Assembly: GCA_934352055.1 (NCBI GenBank)
Contig: CAKRJY010000002.1
Span: forward strand, 1-64,000
Length of the DNA: 64,000 nucleotides
Direction: 5' to 3'
From: an uncultured Lachnospiraceae bacterium
GTDB taxonomy: Bacteria > Bacillota > Clostridia > Lachnospirales > Lachnospiraceae
Shown here: piece by piece, positions 44,081 to 53,308 of the stretch
Layout: each line of letters begins with the position of its first letter
Position numbering within the stretch: position 1 is the first letter of the stretch
Notes under the pieces: generated by a model
What the model was told of the DNA's origin: nothing
The model's database searches: none
The model's input: only the letters and a program-made list of their open reading frames with translations
Made by a program: the position numbers and the translations under genes

Positions 44081-46744
44081 ATGTACGTCAAAGACGAAGG
44101 ACAGAAAACACAACAGCAAAAAGAAGAAGTGATGAGTGGTCTGGATTGGAAAAAGATGCAGATGATGCAGGATCAGTTTTGCGAAACACAAAAGGTGTAT
44201 TGCGTGTGCGTCAGCAGAGATATGCAGCGTTTGACAGCATTTTCCGGGACAAAAGAAGAACAGATTTTCATCGACCGTGTATTTCCGGTGGCAACGCAGC
44301 GAAATCTCATTGCCAGTTTTTCGGATGTGGACGGAGAAGACGTCATTGCTGTTGAAGCAACAGTTCCTTATGTACAATTGCGTGGAATCGCCATCCGTGG
44401 TGAAGAGAACCGATTCTATGGTGCGTGGGTGTTAGTTGCCATTGACGACACAATGCTTAGTGCAGAGGACGAAGTGCCGGCAGGAATCCGGAGAACGACA
44501 GCTAAGGCATTTGATGCAGCGATTGCATTACTGGATGTTCTGACCAGAAATTACTTTTCAAACAAGCTCCATCTGGCAGCGCAGGCAGAAGAAATCGCGC
44601 AATTAGAAGCAAATGAAAAGCATATGGAGTATCTGTTGCAAAAAACAGAAGTACTCACAGAGATATTAAAGATGATGGAATCTGATGTGACGTTTGCACA
44701 GATTATGGAAGATATTCTAGAGCGTGTGGGAACCTATCTTTCGTTGTCAAATGCAGCACTTTTAAAAGTACAGCCGGATGAGGCAAATGTAGAAATGATT
44801 TGTGAGTGGGCAGATACGGAAGACCATGCATATATGCGAGACTTTGGCATTATACCAAAGGCAGATATTCCATTTATGACAGGCAGACCATATACGATTT
44901 CATCTGAGACCATTATGCCAAAACCATTTATGGACTTTTTTACAAAGTATGGCATCCGTTGTGGTGTCTTTTTGCCACTGAATGTCAATGGCAAATGTGG
45001 CATGTATCTGTGTTTTACCATGATGGATACGGAACGCAAATGGAGTGTGGAAGATTTGCGTTTCTTAAATGATGTTAAGTGTATTACACAGACAATTCTT
45101 GTGAAGCGGATTACCAAAAATTCCCTGGCAAGCTCATACGCGGCCTTAGAAGCAATTTTAGAGAATGCGGGCTGTGGTATTTGTGTCAATGATTTAGATA
45201 CCGGAAAGGTATTATATGCGAATGAAGCATTCAAGGATATGGCATTGACGAGTGAAGACCGGGAGCAGCTGCGAAAAGTGTTTATGATTTCACCAGATGG
45301 CATGGATGGGCTGCATGAGTACCATGCACTTGGAAGTGACAGATGGTTGGAAGTTTCTTTTTCAAAAATTGGCTGGGTGGATGGAAGTGAAGTGCGCCTG
45401 GCAACAATTTATGATATTTCTACTACAAAGCGTTATCAGGAGCGGGTGGAACATCAGGCAAATGAAGATTATCTGACCGGTCTGTATAACCGCATGCGTT
45501 TTGAAGAAGATTTAAACAAAGAAATCCATGCGACGGTTCGCAGTGGCGGAGAGAGTGCCGTCCTTTATATTGATTTAGATGATTTTAATCATATCAATGA
45601 TGGCTTAGGACATCATGTGGGAGATTTGTTATTGCAGAATGTGGCAGATGCGCTGGTGCATGTGGATGGCGTGAATGGCCATTGTTATCGCATTGGTGGT
45701 GATGAATTTGCGATTATTGTCACCAATCGCCATATGCAGCAGAAAGATACCATGATTCGTCATATTTGTAACTTGTTTTCACGTCCGTGGCTATTGCAGG
45801 GAACAGAATACTATTGCACCATGAGTATGGGCGTGGTGTATATTCCAAAGGATGGTATTGATTTGTCCTTGCTGTTACAGCGCGCGGATATCGCACTGCA
45901 TTGGGCAAAGAGCCAGGGAAAGAATCGTGTAGAATATTATAATAATAACCAGTGTACCAGTTCCGTAGAGCGCCTGGATATGGAAAAATGTATGCGTGAG
46001 GCGGTAGAACATGGTTGCGAGGAGTTTGAAGTGTATTATCAGCCTCTGATTGATATCAGTAAACCGGAACGTCCTTGCTGCGGAGCGGAGGCATTGGTGC
46101 GTTGGAATTCGCCGACACTTGGATTTGTGATGCCTTCTGAATTTATCGCCTTGGCGGAATATTTGGGACTGATCAATCAGATTGGAAGCCATGTTTTATT
46201 GGAGGCATGCAAACGCTGTAAGTACTGGAATGATTTTGGACATCCGGAATATAAGGTTAACGTCAATTTGTCTGTCATTCAATTGTCGCAAAAGGATATT
46301 ATCGATACGATCCGTAAGGCTTTGGAAGAAACAGGTATCGAGCCATCAAACCTGACATTGGAAGTGACCGAAGGGCTTGCCATCAATGATATGGAACGGA
46401 TGCAGCAGGTTTTGCGCGGCATCAAGAGTCTCGGCGTGCGTGTGGCATTGGATGACTTCGGAACAGGATATTCTTCGTTGAATCATATTCGAAGTATGCC
46501 AATTGATGTCATTAAGATTGATCGTTGCTTTGTGGAAGATGTAGGAGAGGACCTCTTTTCCGATGCCTTTGTTAAATCAGTCTCCCAACTTGCTGATGCA
46601 CTTCATATGCATGTATGTGTAGAGGGCGTTGAGGAAAAACATCAATGTGATGCCTTAAAAGGGATGAATGTGGACATGCTGCAAGGTTATTTGTTTGATA
46701 AACCATTATGCGTGGAAGAATTCGAACAGAAATATTTGTATTAG
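44081..46744 (+). CDS. GGDEF-EAL c-di-GMP signalling protein with GAF/PAS sensors
   Basis: 887 aa, cytoplasmic. A GAF-like region (about 190-345), a PAS-like region (about 355-460), a GGDEF domain with an intact GGDEF motif near residue 539, and an EAL domain with EAL near 670 and downstream motifs such as LDDFGTGYSS and KIDRCFVEDVG. Both catalytic sites keep their key residues, so the protein could make and degrade c-di-GMP, depending on the sensor state. The ATG at 44081 follows GAGGATAAA. It lies four bases after the methyltransferase gene. Confidence 0.93.
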   Translation: MYVKDEGQKTQQQKEEVMSGLDWKKMQMMQDQFCETQKVYCVCVSRDMQRLTAFSGTKEEQIFIDRVFPVATQRNLIASFSDVDGEDVIAVEATVPYVQLRGIAIRGEENRFYGAWVLVAIDDTMLSAEDEVPAGIRRTTAKAFDAAIALLDVLTRNYFSNKLHLAAQAEEIAQLEANEKHMEYLLQKTEVLTEILKMMESDVTFAQIMEDILERVGTYLSLSNAALLKVQPDEANVEMICEWADTEDHAYMRDFGIIPKADIPFMTGRPYTISSETIMPKPFMDFFTKYGIRCGVFLPLNVNGKCGMYLCFTMMDTERKWSVEDLRFLNDVKCITQTILVKRITKNSLASSYAALEAILENAGCGICVNDLDTGKVLYANEAFKDMALTSEDREQLRKVFMISPDGMDGLHEYHALGSDRWLEVSFSKIGWVDGSEVRLATIYDISTTKRYQERVEHQANEDYLTGLYNRMRFEEDLNKEIHATVRSGGESAVLYIDLDDFNHINDGLGHHVGDLLLQNVADALVHVDGVNGHCYRIGGDEFAIIVTNRHMQQKDTMIRHICNLFSRPWLLQGTEYYCTMSMGVVYIPKDGIDLSLLLQRADIALHWAKSQGKNRVEYYNNNQCTSSVERLDMEKCMREAVEHGCEEFEVYYQPLIDISKPERPCCGAEALVRWNSPTLGFVMPSEFIALAEYLGLINQIGSHVLLEACKRCKYWNDFGHPEYKVNVNLSVIQLSQKDIIDTIRKALEETGIEPSNLTLEVTEGLAINDMERMQQVLRGIKSLGVRVALDDFGTGYSSLNHIRSMPIDVIKIDRCFVEDVGEDLFSDAFVKSVSQLADALHMHVCVEGVEEKHQCDALKGMNVDMLQGYLFDKPLCVEEFEQKYLY

Positions 46745-46750
46745 GAAAAT

Positions 46751-46780
46751 AAAAAGGAATCCGTAAAGGATTCCTTTTTT
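46751..46780 (+). terminator. Terminator after the GGDEF-EAL gene
   Basis: AAAAAGGAATCC (46751-46762) pairs with GGATTCCTTTTT (46768-46779); T run to 46780. Confidence 0.9.
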
Positions 46781-46781
46781 A

Positions 46782-46865
46782 TGCAGGAAATGGGACTTGA
46801 ACCCACACGATATTGCTACCACAGGCACCTGAAGCCTGCGCGTCTGCCAATTCCGCCATTCCTGC
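46782..46865 (-). tRNA. tRNA-Leu (anticodon CAG)
   Basis: 84 nt on the minus strand. Acceptor GCAGGAA pairs with TTCCTGC plus discriminator A. The D arm contains GGCGGAATTGGCAGAC, the anticodon stem CAGGC/GCCTG holds loop TTCAGGT, there is a long class-II variable arm (TGGTAGCAATATCG region), and the T loop is GGTTCAAGTCC. CCA is not encoded. It reads CUG codons. Confidence 0.95.
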
Positions 46866-46940
46866 GCGCAAATAGTATTCTATCTGTTTTTAGAATTGAA
46901 GTCAAGAGAATTGTAAACATTTTGCAATGAAATTATGAAT

Positions 46941-48320
46941 TTATTCCAGTGTCAGTGTGCCCAGGAGATAGCCGTTGGAGGTAAGCGGCATGGTATTTCC
47001 CAGTTTTATGATTTCTCCGGAGGCTGGATCTCGCAGTAAAAGATAAAGGTTGTAGGTGCCTTTGTCATAATCACGTAAAGCAAGAGACTGTGTAATGGTT
47101 ACCGGTTCTTTCGGATTCCAGGAGCGATTGTCCGTATCCAAAGGAAGCGAAATCATTTCTTCTGTATTCTGGTTGCGGATGAAAAGACTGATGTCATATG
47201 GCATATAGCCATTAGAAAAGCCAATGTTTTCCATCGTCAGTGTAAGAGCACCATCCGTATCTTTCCAGGTGTCAAAGGAAAGCGATACATCTTTTACGAT
47301 ATAGCGATATCCTAAGTGCGTTGTGACATAATCATATAGTGTCAGACCGTTGTAAGCATCATCACCGGTATAGCTTGTTGTTTTCCAATCATTTAAAATG
47401 GCTGCATCCTGATCGGCATTCAGATAAGAAATGTGTCCCATCTCAAGTCGGGTGATAGCACCAGCGACATTTGACAATAGAGAATCGTTAGCAATGGCTC
47501 CTCCACATGGGGCAAAAGATGCGATGGATGCAGTGGCATTTTGTTCAGCAGGTGTCATATTCATAGCCAGCGTATCGCTACTTAGACCAATGCGATAAAA
47601 AAGTGTCTTATCGGAAGTATATAAGGTCGGCGGAATTTCATTTTGACCAATCACCTGTAAATATTGACCGGCGTCATGTACGCTAAGAAACAGATTGTTG
47701 TTGGTCAGTGAAGCGTAATAGTGGTTCAAATCAGCAAGAGAATCTGTTGTCAGCAAACCAGAAGACAAGGCTTCGCCATTTTTTCCAAGAAAAACACCCT
47801 GCAATATATAAATACGAGACGCATAGTCGTTGATCACTGTAGATAGCTGCTCCATGTGACGATAAATAATGGAAAGATCCTGCGGCTCGTTTGTGGCATT
47901 TTCTTCGCCGGTATTGTAACAGAAACGAATCATCAGCTGCTTGTCAGTAGTGCTCCATTTGTCTAGAATGGAGCGAATATCCTCAATGCCATGAGTAGAA
48001 ATGGCATCTTGCGTATAATGATCCAGGTTGATTTGCAGCAGACATAAGCGTGTGGCATTGTCGAGTGCCATGGCATAATCTACGGTGGCTGGGTCAAAAG
48101 TGGTATCTTCTGTTATTTCATATGAATAGGTGTGATACCAGCCAATATAAGGATTGGTGATAGCTTCGTTACTTTCGCTGTATGAAACCGGTGTAAAAGT
48201 TACACTGAGGTTATGACGTAATAAAAGAACAGTGCCAATGACACTGATGGTAATCAAAAAAAGAACAAGTCCACACAGGAAGCGCAGCCCCTTGTTTTTT
48301 CGCTTTGCATGTTTTCTCAT
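46941..48320 (-). CDS. Membrane-anchored DUF4832/DUF4874-like protein
   Basis: 459 aa. After a basic N-terminus a single membrane anchor (FLCGLVLFLITISVIGTVLLL) places the rest outside. The start of the mature part, EAITNPYIGWYHTYSYE, and the middle region (LLQINLDHY, YILQGVFLGKNGE, LFLSVHDAGQYLQ) resemble DUF4874 (a TIM-barrel-like glycoside hydrolase-type domain). The last ~130 residues (LSFDTWKDTDGALTLTMEN on) resemble the beta-rich DUF4832. These proteins are often near exopolysaccharide or c-di-GMP genes; here a diguanylate cyclase gene is divergent beside it. Enzymatic activity is unproven. A GAGATTCCT-complement gives AGGAGATTCCT before the ATG. Confidence 0.7.
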   Translation of the reverse strand: MRKHAKRKNKGLRFLCGLVLFLITISVIGTVLLLRHNLSVTFTPVSYSESNEAITNPYIGWYHTYSYEITEDTTFDPATVDYAMALDNATRLCLLQINLDHYTQDAISTHGIEDIRSILDKWSTTDKQLMIRFCYNTGEENATNEPQDLSIIYRHMEQLSTVINDYASRIYILQGVFLGKNGEALSSGLLTTDSLADLNHYYASLTNNNLFLSVHDAGQYLQVIGQNEIPPTLYTSDKTLFYRIGLSSDTLAMNMTPAEQNATASIASFAPCGGAIANDSLLSNVAGAITRLEMGHISYLNADQDAAILNDWKTTSYTGDDAYNGLTLYDYVTTHLGYRYIVKDVSLSFDTWKDTDGALTLTMENIGFSNGYMPYDISLFIRNQNTEEMISLPLDTDNRSWNPKEPVTITQSLALRDYDKGTYNLYLLLRDPASGEIIKLGNTMPLTSNGYLLGTLTLE

Positions 48321-48481
48321 AGGAATCTCCTGATTTCGTGATAAAATTAGTATATCATATTGTGTAAAAAAATAGAGAAAAGTAAGTAAAAAGTAGGAAA
48401 AATAATGAATTTACATAGTGGGAATGGAGGGGATATGGTACAATCTTTATATGGGAATGCATACAAGGGGGATTTTGATTT

Positions 48482-50185
48482 ATGGGGATGAGAACAGAAC
48501 GAAAAAGGAGAGGCTTAAAAGCAGTTGAGGCATTTTTATCAGCGACGGTTACAATCATCTGGATTGCCTTTTTCGGATGGACGCTTTTGCGTAACGCAGA
48601 GCCTTCACAAGTAGAGGAGATGGCAACGGGATGGACTGTGAGTGTCAATGGGCAGGAACTCGCGCAGCAGCCAACACTCGAAGACTATAGATTTTCAGAT
48701 TTACAAGTGGGAGATATCATTGTCTTAAAGGGAAAGCTTCCAGAAGAGTTATTACCTTCGCAGGCAATGACAATGCTTTGCTATCTTTCTACCGTGGAAG
48801 TCAAAGTGGATGATGTTAGCGTGTATCATTATGGACAGGAACTGGCGCAACAGAACAAATTAGTGGGTAGTGGCTATCATTTCATAACATTACCGGACGA
48901 TGCAGCGGGTAAAGATGTGACAATTACTATGGAAACCAGAGAGCCGGATGTATTTACGAGCATTGACAATCCGACGCTTATGTCGACGAATGATGTTTAT
49001 CGTGAATTTGCAAAACAGAATACAGTGGCAACTTTTATTGATGTATTTTTGATTTTGTTGGGTGCGGTTGTTACGGTTGTTAGCTCTGTAGCAATTTGCT
49101 ACAGCAGAGTGTACGAGAGACTTCTTTATATCGGGATTTTCAGTTTTCTGATGGGCGTATGGTCTATGTGCAACTTGAAGATTTTTGAAATCTTCAAAAT
49201 CAGTCTGGAAGCGAATACAACCGTTGAATACATGAGCTTATATCTGGCAGCAGTCAGCGTCATTTTAATGACAGCAGATTTGCGGAAGAAGAGCGCTGCA
49301 TGGAAACAGCAGGTGATTTATGCATCTGCAATGCTAATGGGGATTTTCTTTGTGGTAGCATCTATCTTACATTTTACAAATATTGAACATTACCCGAGAT
49401 TGTTGGAATATTTTCATCTGTTTGGTGGTGTATCTTTTGCACTGATTGCAATTACAGGATATGAAAGAGGACGCAAATGGAATTCATCGGAAAAAGCGCT
49501 ACATGTTGGGACGGGAATTCTTTGTGCAAGTGTTGCCATTGATTTGATGCGCTTCTATTTGCAAAAATATATTATGCCGGATGTCCATGCCCTTAACAAC
49601 AGTGTCATGCCAGTAGGAACGTTGTTTTTTATCATTATGCTGATTGTCAGCTATATCTTCTATGTATATGATTTGCTTGTTTATGAGGCGGAGCAGGAGT
49701 GGCTGACAGAGCGGGCTTACCACGACGAATTGTGTAAGACATTTAACCGTACCAAATGTAATGAGCGTTTTGATGAACTCGATGCAGGAGATCAGGATTA
49801 TGCACTGATTAATCTGGATCTTAATGGCTTAAAAGAAACCAATGATTCTTTGGGACATGTGCAGGGGGATTTGCTCTTACAGGAGTTTGCTTCTGTTTTA
49901 AAAGAAGCTTTTTCAGGCATTGGTGAAGTGTATCGTATGGGTGGAGACGAGTTTTTGGTTATTTTGCAGGAGGAACAGTTCCCGCAGATTGACTCTTGTC
50001 TGAGTAAAATGGTTCGTTTGGAAAAACGCAGATCCAGCGAATTCATTTTTACAATAGAAGCGGCTTATGGCGTTGCAAAAAATAGTGAATGTCCGGAGGG
50101 AACGGTACAAAAGGTGTACATGCTTGCGGATAGCCGTATGTATGACATGAAAGCCAAACAAAAGATCAACAAGAGATTGCGATAA
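48482..50185 (+). CDS. Membrane diguanylate cyclase (GGDEF)
   Basis: 567 aa. An N-terminal anchor (about 17-40) is followed by an extracellular beta-rich domain (about 45-170) and a cluster of about seven helices (about 180-400), the arrangement of 7TMR-DISM sensors. The C-terminal GGDEF domain (about 425-560) has the intact motif RMGGDEFLVI, and NLDLNGLKETND with SLGHVQGDLLL, the expected substrate and metal residues. It should make c-di-GMP. GGGGGATTTTG precedes the ATG. It diverges from the DUF4832-like gene, suggesting linked signalling and envelope functions. Confidence 0.92.
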   Translation: MGMRTERKRRGLKAVEAFLSATVTIIWIAFFGWTLLRNAEPSQVEEMATGWTVSVNGQELAQQPTLEDYRFSDLQVGDIIVLKGKLPEELLPSQAMTMLCYLSTVEVKVDDVSVYHYGQELAQQNKLVGSGYHFITLPDDAAGKDVTITMETREPDVFTSIDNPTLMSTNDVYREFAKQNTVATFIDVFLILLGAVVTVVSSVAICYSRVYERLLYIGIFSFLMGVWSMCNLKIFEIFKISLEANTTVEYMSLYLAAVSVILMTADLRKKSAAWKQQVIYASAMLMGIFFVVASILHFTNIEHYPRLLEYFHLFGGVSFALIAITGYERGRKWNSSEKALHVGTGILCASVAIDLMRFYLQKYIMPDVHALNNSVMPVGTLFFIIMLIVSYIFYVYDLLVYEAEQEWLTERAYHDELCKTFNRTKCNERFDELDAGDQDYALINLDLNGLKETNDSLGHVQGDLLLQEFASVLKEAFSGIGEVYRMGGDEFLVILQEEQFPQIDSCLSKMVRLEKRRSSEFIFTIEAAYGVAKNSECPEGTVQKVYMLADSRMYDMKAKQKINKRLR

Positions 50186-50230
50186 TATTTGGTCTTTTTT
50201 CAATACATACGCAGGATTTATAGACAGTTT

Positions 50231-50279
50231 TTGTGATGCGTGTTATATTACATTTATAAGATTGTTATTTTTTTGACAA
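50231..50279 (+). promoter_or_regulatory. Hydrogenase promoter with Rex-like operator
   Basis: TTGTGA (50231-50236), 18-bp spacer, TATAAG (50255-50260). Directly downstream TTGTTA N6 TGACAA (50262-50279) is an 18-bp palindrome that matches the clostridial Rex consensus TTGTTAANNNNTTAACAA in spacing and in all but one arm base; the inner bases are T-rich. Rex would bind when NADH is low and block the start site. Confidence 0.6.
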
Positions 50280-50336
50280 GAGTAATAGGAAACCACAAAA
50301 GAAAGTTATGAGAGAAAAAGGGAGGACACATACCAA

Positions 50337-51788
50337 ATGTATGCTGACGAAAATGTAATTAAGATCAAACATGATGTACTTTATGAAGTAGCCAAATTAG
50401 CATTTGCAGATGAACTGGAAGAAAAGAGAGACGGTATCGCTGAGGCTTTGATTCCAGGACCAACACCGCAATTCCGTTGCTGTATTTATAAAGAGAGAGA
50501 GATCATTCGCCAGAGAGTCCGTTTAGCGGAAGGTAAGGCACCGGGTATGAATGACGATGGTAATATCGTGCAGGTAATCAGCTCTGCATGTGAAGATTGC
50601 CCAATCTCAAGCTATGTTGTTACAGACAACTGCCAGAACTGTATCGGAAAGGCATGTATCAATGCTTGTAATTTTGGTGCCATTGAGATGGGACGTCATC
50701 GTTCTCATATCGATGCTTCCAAATGTAAGGAATGTGGTAAATGTGCACAGGCATGTCCATATCATGCCATTGCTGCATTGAAGCGTCCTTGTAAATTTAG
50801 TTGTCCGGTAGATGCGATTAGCTATGATGAGAATGGTATCTCTGTGATCAACGAGGAAAAATGTATCCGCTGTGGACTTTGTATCCATAAGTGTCCATTT
50901 GGAGCCATTGGTTCTAAGACCTTTATTGTAGATGTAATCAAAGCAATCAAGTCAGAGCATCCAGTTTATGCACTTGTTGCACCAGCCACAGAAGGTCAGT
51001 TTGGCGAAAACATTACAATGAATAGCTGGAAGAAAGCGATGAAGGCGGTTGGATTTACCGATTTAGTAGAAGTAGGTCTCGGTGGAGATATGACAGCTGC
51101 ATACGAAGCAGAGGAATGGGCAGAGGCATACAAGAATGGCAAGAAGATGACCACATCCTGCTGTCCGGCATTTGTAAACATGATTAAGAAACATTATCCG
51201 GAATTGATTGACAATGTTTCTACCACGATTTCACCGATGTGTGCGGTATCGCGTATGTTAAAGGCAAAAGAGCCGGATGCAGTAACCGTATTTATCGGAC
51301 CATGTATTTCTAAGAAGTCAGAAGTTAAGGATCATGCAATTGAAGGAAATGCTGATTATGCACTGACATACAGTGAAATCCGCGCTATGATGCGTGCGAA
51401 GGATATCGAATTAGAAGAAGATGATAATACATATCAGGAATCTTCTGTTTATGGCAAACGTTTTGCAAACGCTGGTGGCGTTACAGAAGCTGTATTACAG
51501 AGTCTGAAAGAAAGCGATGATGAGATTGCCGCAACTGTAAATAAGTGCAATGGTGCAGCAGAGTGTAAGAAAGCATTGCTTTTGATGAAAGTCGGAAGAT
51601 TGCCGGAAGATTTCATCGAGGGTATGATTTGTGAAGGTGGTTGTGTTGGTGGTCCAAGTGCATTCCGTCCACAGGCATCCTTTAAGAAGAATCGTGACGC
51701 AATCATATCTGAGGCAGATGAGCGTGGTATTCACGAAAATCTGGATCACTATGATATGGATGCATTCTCTATGCATGCAAAGAGATAA
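50337..51788 (+). CDS. [FeFe]-hydrogenase, group B-like, with ferredoxin clusters
   Basis: 483 aa. The N-terminal third carries several cysteine clusters: CEDCPIS, NCQNCIGKACINAC, KCKECGKCAQACP and KCIRCGLCIHKCP, i.e. at least three [4Fe-4S] sites. The H-cluster motifs are TSCCPAFV (L1), IGPCISKKSE (L2) and EGMICEGGCVGGPS (L3), with the bridging Cys all kept. The L2 and L3 wording differs from group A (MPCxxKKxE, MACxxGCxxGGGQP) and resembles group B enzymes common in gut clostridia. It should exchange electrons between ferredoxin and H2. No maturation genes (hydEFG) lie nearby. GGGAGGACACATACCAA precedes the ATG. Confidence 0.92.
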   Translation: MYADENVIKIKHDVLYEVAKLAFADELEEKRDGIAEALIPGPTPQFRCCIYKEREIIRQRVRLAEGKAPGMNDDGNIVQVISSACEDCPISSYVVTDNCQNCIGKACINACNFGAIEMGRHRSHIDASKCKECGKCAQACPYHAIAALKRPCKFSCPVDAISYDENGISVINEEKCIRCGLCIHKCPFGAIGSKTFIVDVIKAIKSEHPVYALVAPATEGQFGENITMNSWKKAMKAVGFTDLVEVGLGGDMTAAYEAEEWAEAYKNGKKMTTSCCPAFVNMIKKHYPELIDNVSTTISPMCAVSRMLKAKEPDAVTVFIGPCISKKSEVKDHAIEGNADYALTYSEIRAMMRAKDIELEEDDNTYQESSVYGKRFANAGGVTEAVLQSLKESDDEIAATVNKCNGAAECKKALLLMKVGRLPEDFIEGMICEGGCVGGPSAFRPQASFKKNRDAIISEADERGIHENLDHYDMDAFSMHAKR

Positions 51789-51804
51789 AAATAGGTTAAA
51801 AATT

Positions 51805-51838
51805 AACAGCTGGAGTTTTAAAACTCCGGCTGTTTTTT
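51805..51838. terminator. Terminator between hydrogenase and the converging small gene
   Basis: AACAGCTGGAGTTT pairs with AAACTCCGGCTGTT (one mismatch), then T run to 51838. The right half overlaps the 3' end of the minus-strand gene. Confidence 0.85.
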
Positions 51839-52093
51839 GTTTAGCCACTCGACGAGCTCACATAAGCCTTCTTCCGAAAAGTCAGCAATCTGATGCGTTT
51901 TTTTATCATCATCCGTTTTGGCAAAGGCAAACGGACCGGGCCAGATGGTTGCTTGTAATTTTTTTTCGGTCTCTTCGGAATCCGGAAGAGGAAGTTCTAT
52001 TTTTTCAACGCGGTAGCGCATATTACCATCACTTCCGGTAAAGGGAGAGCTTTTGTAAAAATTAAGTGCTAATAATGAATGACGGTCGATCAT
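51818..52093 (-). CDS. Small conserved hypothetical protein
   Basis: 91 aa. It begins MIDRHSLLALNFYKSS, then SDGNMRYRVEKIE, and the middle block ATIWPGPFAFAKT is striking. The ending CELVEWLNKKQPEF is helical. Proteins with this WPGPF block recur in Lachnospiraceae as hypothetical proteins, to my memory. GAAAGGAATTTTT precedes the ATG at 52093. No signal peptide. No function can be given. Confidence 0.75.
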   Translation of the reverse strand: MIDRHSLLALNFYKSSPFTGSDGNMRYRVEKIELPLPDSEETEKKLQATIWPGPFAFAKTDDDKKTHQIADFSEEGLCELVEWLNKKQPEF

Positions 52094-52281
52094 AAAAATT
52101 CCTTTCTGTAGGTTATTTCCTAAATTTCTTTCTATTATAATATATATAAGAGAAAAGTAGTAAATTTTTTGCTTTTTTATGGGCGGGAAGAGGCAGATAT
52201 GCTATACTTTATTAATTATAGCAACATAATATGTTATCGGCGAAAGGCTCATAACAATTGTGGAAAGGAGAAAGTAACGAT

Positions 52282-53283
52282 ATGAGGGGGATTTTTAAGA
52301 AATGGAGTGCAGTTTGTCTTGCTGTGATGTTATCACTATCAATTTTTGGCGGATTGGGACAAACGCAGGTACAGGCGGCAGAGAAAGAGACAACAAATTG
52401 GATGGCAGACATCGATGGGGAAACGATGCTAAGTGCCATCTCGATTCCCGGAACACATGATACATGTACACAATATGTAGGTTTGCGCTATGTTTTCCAG
52501 TGTCAGAATACGAGTGTGGCAGAGCAGTTAGAGGATGGCTATCGTTATATGGATATGCGTCTGGTACTAGATGGAGAGGGAGAGGAGCAGACATTAATTC
52601 TCAAACATAACTTCTCAAAATGTAAAAAGAGCGGTTCTCTTTTCGCAAAAGCATTGACGCTTTCTGATGTGCTGCGTGATGTGTATGCTTTTTTGGAGGA
52701 GAATCCAACGGAGACCGTAATCATGTGCATGAAAGCGGAAAATAGCAAAGATGACGTAGCAGAAGTACAAAAATTATTATACAAACAGATCGATGCCAAT
52801 GCGGATATGTGGTATCTTGCTAATGAAATTCCAACACTGGATGAGGCAAGAGGAAAGATTGTTCTGACAACACGCTTTGAAGATAAAATGGGTGTAGGCG
52901 AAAGTAGAAGTGGTCTGCACTTTTACTGGGAAGATCAGGGAGACCGTACCGTCGTAGATGTTCCATATGTGTTGTCCATGGTAAATGACACCACTTCTTT
53001 ATGGGTACAGGATCGCTACAATTATGATACGGCAGATAAGCTGGATGCGATTGTAGATAATCTGGAGAATTGCCAGGCAGCAGATGATACCTTTTCTATC
53101 AACTTTACATCGACAAGTGGAAGTGGTAAAGTAGGGCATCCGAAGAAATATGCCAGCACGATCAATGATTATCTGGTGTCATATGATTGGAAAGAAAATA
53201 CCTGCTATGGTATTGTTGTTGTAGATTTTGCGACAGATGAACTGGCAAAATGTATCTACGGTACCAATGATTTTATAAAATAA
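52282..53283 (+). CDS. Secreted phosphatidylinositol-specific phospholipase C
   Basis: 333 aa from the ATG at 52282 (GGAAAGGAGAAAGT upstream). Signal peptide ends near VQAA (about residue 30). The PI-PLC X domain starts at AISIPGTHDTCTQ, with the first catalytic His in PGTHDT (about residue 60), and the second in LILKHNF (about 110), plus RYMDMRLV after YR. The enzyme cleaves phosphatidylinositol or GPI anchors outside the cell. The C-terminus lacks a cell-wall anchor. Secreted PI-PLC is known in Listeria and Bacillus; in a gut commensal the target could be host lipids. Confidence 0.88.
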   Translation: MRGIFKKWSAVCLAVMLSLSIFGGLGQTQVQAAEKETTNWMADIDGETMLSAISIPGTHDTCTQYVGLRYVFQCQNTSVAEQLEDGYRYMDMRLVLDGEGEEQTLILKHNFSKCKKSGSLFAKALTLSDVLRDVYAFLEENPTETVIMCMKAENSKDDVAEVQKLLYKQIDANADMWYLANEIPTLDEARGKIVLTTRFEDKMGVGESRSGLHFYWEDQGDRTVVDVPYVLSMVNDTTSLWVQDRYNYDTADKLDAIVDNLENCQAADDTFSINFTSTSGSGKVGHPKKYASTINDYLVSYDWKENTCYGIVVVDFATDELAKCIYGTNDFIK

Positions 53284-53308
53284 ATGAGAAAGAATAGAAG
53301 GTGAGTGT

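Noticed and set aside
44734..45303. Minus-strand ORF of 189 aa
   Set aside because: Lies fully within the GGDEF-EAL gene on the other strand and resembles nothing.
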